From contig NC_079889.1 in assembly GCF_029227915.1 (NCBI RefSeq), positions 3,348,001 through 3,412,000 of the forward strand: a stretch of 64,000 bases of DNA. Direction: 5' to 3'. The stretch's first letter is position 1, and the number at the start of each line of letters is the position of its first letter. The stretch comes from Hydractinia symbiolongicarpus (taxonomy: Eukaryota > Cnidaria > Hydrozoa > Anthoathecata > Hydractiniidae). Position numbers and translations under genes: made by a program. The notes beneath the pieces were generated by a model. That model was given only the letters and a program-made list of their open reading frames with translations, was not told the origin of the DNA and made no database searches. This document shows positions 55,129 to 64,000 of the stretch, piece by piece.

Positions 55129-57360
55129 TAGATATGTATCATCAGGCGATTTTAACTCTTTTACGACTAGGAGGTCGCATTTTGGGCGGTCAAATTAAGG
55201 TCTGTCGGGGTCTACTGTTGTTTTTTAGCAGCCGTAACTTTGGACGATCTTATCTAAACGCTACGACCTGCAGGCGAAAAAGGTAGATTTGTAAGGAGCT
55301 TTTGATTGTAACAAAACTTGATCTCTTCTCCACTTTTCAGGCTTGTTTCCGTGTTGCAAAGTAAAAAAAACTTTACGAAGTCGGTAAAAAGTAAAACATT
55401 TCATTTCGCGTGGCGGAATCAAATATTTCGCTACAAATAGGTTTACTCAGTTTAATTTCGACAGAGGTTTGTTAACTTTGAGGACAACTACGTTAGGCGC
55501 AGAAAATAAATATACACTTAAGTTTGAAATGATTTATTTCTTTTTCTTAAGATAATTTCAGGGTTGCAGCTATAAAAAAACAAATGATAGTATGAAAAAC
55601 ACTCATACACAAGAATAAGAAGTGTATATTTCAATCTAATATATTTTTGCATACTTTTGAACAACTCTCTGCAAACAGCATTTGAAGAACGCTTGTTAAA
55701 GAATTCAGCTGAAAATCCTACAAGAAACTAGAACTTTTTTTTTACAAAATTAATATAAGCGCGATCACACCCATTTGGTTTTGGCAAAAGATCAGCCATC
55801 TTAAAATTTATAATGATGACCTTAAATGCGACACTTTTCTTTCTTGTTGCCATCGACGTCCACCTTGTCATGTTATGTGGCAAACCTAAATAGTTCACAT
55901 TACCCTACAAAAATATCTTTAACCCAAGACCACCTAAAACGTCCTAAGATAGAAACCAGGCTTTCTAGACATTTGCTATCCATTAAGGCAGTACAACTCC
56001 ATTGGGGAATGTCGAATGGTAAAATGCTATGTTTTTAAAAAAGTTAAGCAGAATAAAAAAATATGAGTGATACAATTGGAGGCATAAAAAACAAGTATTT
56101 TTCATTCGATGTATTTATTTGGAACATTGCAGGTATGAGATTTGACTTTTTTTGTTGTTTCGGGAACACACGAGCAGACATATATTTACACCACCAGATT
56201 TTTTTTGCATCGTCGTGGGTCTTCTCAATTATTTCTGATGTAAAGCACTCTACGTATAAAATAATTAGAAGAGAAACCCTGAAGACGAAGTTGTTGTTTT
56301 TTAATTTAATTGTGTCCTGCTTTGCTTTCAATATTTGTGCAATGATAATAAGTTAACAGACTTTTTTCTTTAATCTCTAAACCCCTAAACCTAATCGGAC
56401 CAATTAGGTTCTAGAGATTATAGACGTTTTTTTTTAATAAATCTTTTTTGCTAAGCAGCGGTTACGATATTTACTGTGTTTTCATATTTATCTACTGACA
56501 CTAATGTATGACAAATACTTAGGTCCCATACCTCTTCGAGGTTTGGGAAATGGCTATAACTTGAAACTACCCCTAAAATGTCGATGAAATCCTTATAATC
56601 GCAAAAATATAGAAACTCTCGTTAGCATTATCCTTAGGACTTGACACTTACAAGAAAACTTTATTTCGCCAAGGAAATTTTTTTGAGAATATTTGTCACG
56701 TGATCTGATTACCCGATTTTTCTGGAAAATCGGAAAAAACTTCTTTTCGGAAAAATTTTAACCTTTATTTATGCGAACCATGTAAAAACCGAAAAACATG
56801 TTTAATAACTTTTATTTGGCTGTCAGAAGTATGTAAAAATTCGATTTAGAACGTAAGTAGTGGTATGTTTGACAAATTTCAAGCTTCAAGATGACTTGAT
56901 AAAAAAGTGCTGCCATAAGCAAATATTTATTACTTTCATTTTGATTTATGAGGTCCTATAAGTGTGCCGAATTTAATACTATTTAGACAAGCCTGTCAAA
57001 TAATTTGGAGGGACGGATGGTCCTGATATACTCGAAATACCTTGGACCGAATAAGGGGAAATATAGTTGTAATTGTAATTTCAGAATTTCCGCTTTTTTT
57101 AACAATTTTTAATTTTGTTAATTCTTTATTCAATTCTCATATTTTTTTTTAGATGTCGGTAAAACGTTGCTTGTTGAGCCAAACGAACCAAGCGAAATAT
57201 TACATACGACAATGTTATTATGTGCATATTTCACTGACAAGCAAGTTCTTAATTAGCTTCTATTCAACAAAGTCAAGATCCTAACTTTTTTTTAATTCTG
57301 CTTACAGCTACCACACCGTCACAAAGTTTTTGCTTTCATTCCAACGTTTGATCAACTTGA
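55129..57360. other. No confident gene
   Basis: It includes overlapping open frames on both strands at 56044-56356, whose minus-strand version begins with a TTG codon and was not accepted. The dispersed repeat copy is at 56690-56830. Confidence 0.35.
56690..56830 (-). repeat. Dispersed repeat, second copy
   Basis: Minus-strand copy of the repeat at 47051-47220, sharing AATAAAAGTTATT, ACATGTTTTTCGG, TTCGCATAAA, TTTTTCCGATTTTC and ATCACGTG in order. Confidence 0.5.
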
Positions 57361-57375
57361 GAACTTTTACTTCAT

Positions 57376-57416
57376 AGGTATATGATTATAGGTATATGAT
57401 TATAGGTATATGAGTA
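57376..57416 (+). repeat. 14-bp tandem repeat, three copies
   Basis: AGGTATATGATTAT is repeated about three times immediately before the 75-bp array. Confidence 0.7.
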
Positions 57417-57419
57417 CTT

Positions 57420-58190
57420 ATAGAACGCGTAAATTTGCATAGCGACAAAGGATGGCGTAATCAATACAAGAAACATCAAGACAATGTTGTTGCTGTCCAC
57501 GACGGATGTCGTAATAGCGATTAAGAATGGCGTAGGTAACACAAGAAACATCAACACAAGGTTTTTGGTGTCCACGACGGCAGCCTAAATAGCGAATAGG
57601 GATGGCGCAGTTAACGCAAGAAATATTAAGACAATGTTATTGGTGTCCACGACGGCAGCCTAAGTAGCGATTAAGGATGGCGTAGCAACACAAGAAACAT
57701 CGAGACAAATGTTATTGGTGTCCACGACGGCTGCCTAAATAGCGATTAAGGATGGCGTAGTTAATGCAAGAAATATCAAGACAATGTTGTTGCTGTCCAC
57801 GACAATTGTCTCAATAGCGATCAGGGATGGCCTAGTTACCTCAAGAAACATCAAGACAATGTTATTGGTGTCCACGACGGCAGCCTAAATAGCGACAAAG
57901 AATGGCGTAATCAATACAAGAAACATCAAGACAATGTTGTTGCTGTCCACGACAGATGTCGTAATAGCGATTAAGAATGGCGTAGGTAACACAAGAAACA
58001 TCAAGACAAGGTTTTTGGTGTCCACGACGGCAGCCTAAATAGCGATTAGGGATGGCGCAGTTAACGCAAGAAATATTAAGACAATGTTATTGGTGTCCAC
58101 AACGGCAGCCTAAGTAGCGATTAAGGATGGTGTAGCAACACAAGAAACATCGAGACAAATGTTATTGGTGTCCACGACGGCTGCCTATTC
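57420..58190. repeat. Tandem array, exact 75-bp period, about 10-11 copies
   Basis: TGTCCAC recurs at 57494, 57569, 57644, 57719, 57794, 57869, 57944, 58019, 58094 and 58169: always 75 bp. Units six apart are the most alike (57494 and 57944 both carry the GATGTCGTAATAGCG variant), so there is a 450-bp higher-order period. On the minus strand the period keeps a frame encoding a hydrophobic 25-residue repeat (NIVLMFLVL...TPSLIAI), but most units have TAG at one position, so it is not an intact gene. Confidence 0.93.
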
Positions 58191-58683
58191 ATCAGCTGTT
58201 TCTGCTGTGAGTTTGATTTGTAATTTTGTATTTTTACCGAGTTTTTTCTTTCCGTGTGACACAACAAATCATCTAATATTTGAGTGCTCGATATCCTACT
58301 TATTATTCGCCTATCTTTCTGTAGAATTTTTGCATCAGCATACACCGCTTGTACTCAATGGGGTTAGTATTGTAACATGCAATATTGAAGGGAACTTAAC
58401 TTCCTAATCAGGTGCTTAAAAATTCCTGATATCATCCAAATTTTTACCTGGGCGTGCATGTTATGGTGTGTTTTGTACAGTAATCAGAATGCCGAAATAA
58501 AAAAAATTATTCTGAAAAAACTTGGTAACACTCGATATGCAACAGAGAATCTTTTAGCTTTTACCTAGGCGATCGTACGAAGGGGCGTTTATTTACCATA
58601 ATTCACATAAAAAATTCTCGCAGTGATCTTAAAATATCATGGTTGTTAAAAAAAATATGTTTTAAAGTTAGCATATTCTGGTA
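58191..58683. other. No feature recognised
   Basis: Spacer between the 75-bp array and a tRNA-like sequence. Confidence 0.3.
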
Positions 58684-58760
58684 TGGATCAGTGGCGCAGT
58701 TGGATAGCGCGTTTCATTACGAAGCACTGGTACGGTGGTTCGAGCCCACCAAGAGGCAGA
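58684..58760 (+). repeat. tRNA-like sequence (SINE head or tRNA pseudogene)
   Basis: GTGGCGCAGTTGGATAGCGC is a good D-arm/A-box. GGTGGTTCGAGCCCACC is a perfect T-arm with B-box. The anticodon arm is poor and the acceptor ends do not pair. It most resembles tRNA-Arg. It is probably a SINE head, since unrelated sequence continues directly. Confidence 0.55.
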
Positions 58761-59077
58761 TGTTTAACATCGTGGTAATCAGGAAGAACATAACGGAAGA
58801 TGGACGTCGTGAGTAATAACTACAACTGCTACAAGGATAATATTCCGCGAGAGAGAAAGAGTAAACATGGTGAGTTCTAACAAGTCTCGCTGAGATTTGA
58901 CGAGTAACATGGTCACCGAGAAGGTAAGTCAAACATGTGAAGTGTGTCACACAAGGTAAGCATGCATAGAGGTGTATTGACAAAGGAAAAGTAAAAAAAA
59001 CGAGGGATCTTGCCGAATTTTTTTATTATCCTCTGTATGAAAAATACAAAAAAATATAAAAAAAATACTAAAAACCC

Positions 59078-59134
59078 TCGATGCGCGATGTGATTTGCTG
59101 ATGCGTATCATCAACAAATCACACCACGCATCGA
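59078..59134. repeat. Imperfect hairpin, about 25-bp stem
   Basis: TCGATGCG...TGTGATTTG.TGATG pairs with CATCA.CAAATCACA...CGCATCGA around a CGTAT loop, with a few mismatches. Confidence 0.7.
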
Positions 59135-59828
59135 AGATTGGTACGCAACAAGAGTACATTGTGGAAGACAAGCATTTTTGAAGTCGCTTTCGCCTAGTTT
59201 GAACTGTTTGTGATTTGAAAACGCTGTCAAATGTTTGCTTAAGATTTATAGCATACGTTACAAGACATATTGATGGTTGCTTTCACCGCTCATGTCATCA
59301 CAACAACAACAAAAATAACGACAACAACAAGAAATATGACGACAATCAAAGCGGGAGAGAACGCTCGGTGACTTCACAAGGACCGTTCTGATATACGCCT
59401 AGCCTGCCACCCCATTTTAATATCTCAAAAGTAACCTGTTTAGGGAAGATTTTGAACTTTGCTATTCCAGGACTAAAATGTGTATTTCCATTGAGTGTGT
59501 ATAATTGTTTATCACGAAAATAAAAACTTCAAGGCAATTTCCATTCAGACAGTATGGGAAGGGAATCTTTTATTCAACCTATTTGTAGTGGGTTTACTTA
59601 ATGCGACCAACGTTCCCCGTGTAATGGCACTGAAACAAATATGATATTCCTCCGACCTTCTCGCTAAAACAAAACCGAATTTCGTAACTGGAAGGTATTG
59701 ATGACGTCACGTCGGACAGGAAAAAACGAATTAGCGATACATTGTTTCTTTTTATAAGAATCACGATGTCCAAAATCTTCAAAATTTAAGAAAATTTTAA
59801 GAACAACCCGGAGGCTCAAAGTATTTAA
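59135..59828. other. No gene recognised
   Basis: It contains CAA/ACAAC-rich simple sequence near 59300-59330 and a TGACGTCA at 59702-59709. Confidence 0.3.
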
Positions 59829-60227
59829 TCAGACAGAAGTGAAGATGATAAAGTTACGCCAGAGGGTATTTTATCATACAAGGTCCCACAATATGCTGAT
59901 TATTTAACTGCAGCCAAAACATCAGCAGCGTGCAATAAATTGTTGACATTACTGAGAAAACAACGACGATGAGGATGAGAATGGAAAAGATGTTCCTGAC
60001 GACAATGGGAAAGAGTGGGAGGATCAAGAAGATGACGTGTACTGAATTCACCCTATCGTGGTCGGCGAATGGGAGTTCTATACGAGAATAGGTGGCACAT
60101 TGGAAAGATCAATTCCTACAACGACCACCTTAAAAAATATCATATCATCTCCGATGATGATACAGACTAATATATCGAAGAGGATGACATCGACATGGTT
60201 GAAGTGTGTTTGTTTAATATATAATCT
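59829..60227 (+). pseudogene. Frameshifted coding remnant with an SH3-barrel-like segment
   Basis: Four coding-like pieces follow each other in different frames: 59829-59973 (contains PEGILSYKVPQYADYLTAA), 59957-60045 (acidic, DDEDENGKDVPDDNG), about 60055-60092 (VVGEWEFYTRI) and 60093-60213 (WHIGKINSYNDHLKKYHI, then acidic), the last broken by TAA. The final piece resembles Tudor/chromo-type barrels (W-x-x-G-K-I-x-x-Y-N...Y-H-I...D-D). This is consistent with a decayed host gene or transposon-associated gene. No intact frame remains. Confidence 0.5.
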
Positions 60228-60900
60228 GATAAGTTATTTTTCAGCAAGAAGTTATTGTAAGTTGTTCAAAACGAATTTTTGTTTTTTCATGTTTCCTGTC
60301 AATCAAACACACAAATAATCTTGTTAATTTTATATAAACAAAAGATCAAAACACACAAAGCTGTTAATAAAATTACTGTAGGTCATGGAGAATTCCAGAA
60401 GAAAGAAAAATCAAAAATCAACAACCTCTTGAAACAAGAGCACTACGTAAGAGAGTAGTAACAGCACTGCGTGAGAGAGTAGTAACACTCAGGGTGTTAT
60501 AACGATTGTAACTCTGATGTGTTGTGGGCAGTTGTGTAATAAGAATACTAAGTAGCCAACAAAAAAACACAACCACATATATGTAGGATAATTTTAGGGT
60601 CGATTCGAGAATGTTAAGTTTAACTGGAAGTACATTTCATGTGTGCAGCCTATTTGAAGAGTGTAAACCTCAAAGAGAACAGATAGCATAAATTTCAATC
60701 ACAACATCAACTCTTTCATATGAAAACAATACCTCAGGCAAAAAAAGCTTTTTCAAGACGATTTTCAACATAACATTACTGACTGGATTTTAATGTATTT
60801 ATGAACCCCAAAAAAGGGTTGGGAGGGACGATTTTATGTTGAATTTGTAAGCCACCTTAAATCCATTACACGATCACAAAACAGTCACTGCAGATGCAGT
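60228..60900. other. No gene recognised
   Basis: It includes a short imperfect duplication near 60445-60495 (AGAGAGTAGTAACA twice). Confidence 0.3.
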
Positions 60901-60914
60901 TCTTATCAAAAAAC

Positions 60915-61325
60915 ATTTCAACATCCACCAACGAGGTGTCAATTTAAAAATAAGAAGAAACGTTTTGTCATCCACCAATGAGATGACAATGTAAACAAAA
61001 ACAAAACTTTTTGACATCTATCAATGAGATGCCAATGTAAACATAAGGCAGAACGTTTCAACATTCAAATAATGAGGTGCCAATGTAAAAATAAAATCGA
61101 ACGTTTCGACATCCATCAATGAGGTCCCAATGCAAGCATAAGGCCAAACGTTTCAACATTCATAAATGAGGTGCTAATGTAAAAATAAAATCGAACGTTT
61201 CGACATCCATCAATGAGGTGCCAATGTAAACATAAGGCAAAACGTTTCGACATTCATAAATGAGGTGACAATGTAAAAATAAGGTCAAGGGTTTCGAAAC
61301 CTTAATGAGGTGCCAATGCAAACAG
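60915..61325. repeat. Tandem array, about 47-bp unit, nine copies
   Basis: The core AATGAGGTGCCAATGTAAA recurs about every 47 bp from about 60932 to 61302. Alternate units differ (CATCCATCAATG versus CATTCATAAATG; AACATAAGGC versus AAATAAAATC), giving a 94-bp dimer pattern. Confidence 0.88.
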
Positions 61326-62085
61326 AACTATCATTTACATACCTTCAACACCGAGGAACGAAGACCTAGTCGCCTAAAGAATCTTTTACTGTTCAAAACT
61401 TCGATATGAAAAATCATTCTTGTATTAAAAACTGAATGTCGTGAATGAAAATATTGCAAAAATTTCAAATAACCCACCTAACTTTATGCAAAGGTAAATT
61501 TGAAAACCCTAACCTAATCTCCCGCATGCGTAACCAGACGATCAAAAGAGCGAAAGTCACCATAATGCCTTTGGCCTCGCAACTACTACCAATACATTCA
61601 ATGCGACGCTGCCCCCTATTAAACCTTAATTAAAAAGCCTTAACCTTAAAAAAAAGAAGAAGCAAAAGCTCTTCGCCAACGCAAGTCTTCCACAAGTCCT
61701 CTTAGTGCGTACCTCACAAATGTATGCTCTGCAAATTTCAACTTCTCGGCAAATAACAGAAGTATAAAAAAGGTACGAAGTCAGTCAAACCCGTAAAGAG
61801 TGAAGGCAACAGCCCCTTTCAGAGATTGGTGTTTGTGCCATTGTTTTTGCAGCTACCCCGATAGGCGAATTCTTAAGCGTTAGCCAATAGCGTTTTAAAG
61901 AAAGTAACAAACCCAGACCCAAATACTGTTCAGACCATTTGACTTAGACCAATCGGAGAGTAAAAGTATCCGTTGTGTATATAGGTATAGCAATTTAACT
62001 AATTACAGGTTTGACTGAGTAACGCAGTATATTTTTGATTAATCTAATAAACATAGTAAGCAGTAGACAGCAGCTTCATCGTCAG
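61326..62085. other. No gene recognised
   Basis: Spacer between the 47-bp and 26-bp arrays; a 62-codon frame at 61445-61633 has no family resemblance. Confidence 0.3.
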
Positions 62086-62089
62086 AAAA

Positions 62090-62770
62090 GACATCATTTG
62101 TTCTCGATTATCAAATACGTCATTTGTTCTCGATGATCAAATACCTCATTTGTTCTCGATGATCAAATACGTCGTTGGTTACCAATGATCAAATGCGTCA
62201 TTTGGTCTAGATTAAATAGGTTGTTGGTTCTTGATGGTTAAATACGTTATTTTTCTAGATGATCAAGTGCGTCATGTGTTCTCCATGACAAAAAAACGTC
62301 ATTGTTTCTTTATGATCATATACGTCACTTTTCTCGATGATCAAAAACGTCATTTTGTTCTCCATGACAAATTACGTGGATGATTCTGGATGAGCAAATA
62401 TGTCGTTGGTTCTTGATTACTAAAAACGTCATTTGTCCTCGATGATTAAATATGTAATTTTCCTGATGTTCAAATACGTCACCTTTCTCATTGATCAATT
62501 GTTCTCGATGATCAAATACGTCGTTGGTTCTTGGTGATCAAATACGTCATTGGTTCTTGGTGATCAAATACGTCGTTGGTTCTTGGTGATCAAATACGTC
62601 GTTGGTTCTCGATAATCAAATACGTCGTTGGTTTTTGAGGAACAAAGACGTTTTTGGTTATTGATGATTAAATACTTCGTTGGTTCTCGATGATTAAATA
62701 CTTCGTTGGTTCTCGATGATCAAACGCTAGTTTTTTCGATAAACAAATACGTATCTTGTTCTCGATAAAC
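62090..62770. repeat. Tandem array, about 26-bp unit, roughly 25 copies
   Basis: The unit is close to GTTGGTTCTCGATGATCA followed by AATACGTC. Left copies have CATTTGTTCTCGATG; right copies have CGTTGGTTCTTGGTG. Indels and diverged units are common in the middle. Confidence 0.9.
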
Positions 62771-64000
62771 AATCTGAAAAAAAATTGATTTCCGCATTAG
62801 AAAAACATAAAATATGGTTACAAAAATCGTGCATTCGAAGAAAACAAAATTTGTTTGTAAAAGTAGAAATATAAAAACAAATATAAAACACATTTTGTGA
62901 TTTGTGTTTCCATGTTTAAACATACATTATTCTCTATCTTAGAAAAGAATATGCAATTTAAACCTCTTTTCAATAGGGTTTGCCACTCAAATGAAAACTC
63001 CAGGCTATCCAGATTAAAAATAAAACACCAATCTCCAAGGTTTTCTTTTAAAAAATCCATGTTCCAGGTAAAACAACAATTAAATCTCCTTTTCTAATAA
63101 CTACATTTTGCATAATAGCGGTCCAATCATTATTATTGCATGGTTCAATTTCTAAGTGAGTTGCTTAATATTTGGTCCAATTTGAAGCCTAAACTCTAAG
63201 CATCAGAGTTTCTTAAAAAATAAATGTTTCATCTTATTATTAATATTACATCGGTATAGCACTGTTTTTGAGACAATACGTTTGGGATGAAAGCATTCGA
63301 GAATATGTTCGTACCGAAGGAGTGGGGGAGGGGACCATTTACTTTCCGTGACAGTATTAGAAAACATGTGCGTAGTTAGATATCCAATTTACAAACTTCA
63401 TCATGCATAAAAAATTGCGAAATACATTTCACATGACATGCATAAAATAAAGACCCATGAACCACGGAGCACAAACTTAGAAATCGACAATGATCTCTAT
63501 AGTTTCATTTAATCACATGATCGTTTTTGTTTTTACTGTAAGGGATAAATATGATCTTACAAACTTTGATTGACGACAAACCGACGATGCAGTTTAAAAC
63601 TTTTTACACAGGAAATTTTATTGGCAAGGCAAAAAAAATGTAAAATTTTTAAGGAATGCAAGATGTCAAAATCGTCTCATGACCAGACGTTACAAAATCT
63701 CTTAAGTATTGACTAATTATTCTGGTCTGATTGCTAATTTTTAACCTCTCTTCCTGTTTATTAATGTGATCCTTTATTGTTAGGAAGTACTTGATTATTT
63801 ATTAACAACGATGATCCCAGTCATAATATCAGAAGGCAAAACAAAAGGCTTGGTAACGAGATAGAAAAATCGATCATTTGCAGTGGCATGAAAAAACGCA
63901 TTATATACAAACTCCCAAGAGTAACCAAATAATATTTAAGTTCATTTAACAGTCCAACCAAATCTCCAAACAACAAGCTGATATAAACGAGGAACTATAT
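62771..64000. other. No gene recognised
   Basis: AT-rich end of the window. Open frames here lack family resemblance and splice support. Confidence 0.35.

Noticed and set aside
56044-56331. Minus-strand frame of 95 codons with a signal-peptide-like start
   Set aside because: It begins with TTG, not ATG, has no splice support, and an equally long frame overlaps on the other strand.
58717-58983. 88-codon minus-strand frame
   Set aside because: It overlaps the tRNA-like sequence and has no supporting evidence.

Overview
This is eukaryotic DNA, almost certainly from an animal and most likely a cnidarian (possibly a hydrozoan). It is AT-rich, genes are sparse, coding exons are split by GT-AG introns, and AATAAA signals follow several of them. 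The gene types fit an animal: a claudin/PMP22-type four-pass membrane protein, a class A GPCR and an EXD1-like exonuclease. The cnidarian placement is inference. No rRNA operon, CRISPR array or bacterial-style operon was seen.

Genes, left to right. A possible terminal part of a small cysteine-containing protein lies at 640-899. A candidate two-exon small membrane protein is at 9278-9619. An EXD1-like 3'-5' exonuclease is present twice: a broken copy at 10293-10805 and an intact 328-residue copy at 12690-13676. A secreted lysine-rich protein is at 21685-22170. A three-exon claudin/PMP22-like gene runs on the minus strand from 28240 to 24642. Its second intron holds an opposite-strand five-exon small gene (25933-26789) that is invisible to simple ORF searching. 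A five-exon creatinase gene (433 residues, strongly bacterial-like, with a basic N-terminal extension) occupies 43641-46609. An intronless class A GPCR is on the minus strand at 49151-50236. A candidate two-exon small gene is at 52288-52538. A decayed coding remnant is at 59829-60227. Most other sequence has no convincing gene.

Repeats dominate the rest. Miniature Helitron-like elements (5' TC, 3' hairpin plus CTAG or another CTRR end) occur around 3.7-4.0, 8.0-8.3, 16.8, 17.4, 20.4-21.0, 29.2, 29.8 and 40.1-40.6 kb. Several are joined exactly head to tail. tRNA-derived SINE-like elements lie at 15.3, 16.0, 28.7, 39.6-39.9, 42.2 and 58.7 kb. Two MITE families, one short with CAACCTCG ends and one mariner/pogo-like with CAGTA ends, are also present. 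There are four well-formed tandem arrays: about 24 bp (19.4-20.1 kb), exactly 75 bp (57.4-58.2 kb), about 47 bp (60.9-61.3 kb) and about 26 bp (62.1-62.8 kb). The last three make the right end satellite-rich.

The genes do not form a pathway or cluster; they look like unrelated neighbours. All exon models come from reading splice signals and frames by eye. Creatinase, the GPCR, the EXD1-like gene and the claudin-like gene are well supported. The small genes are hypotheses for transcript data to test.
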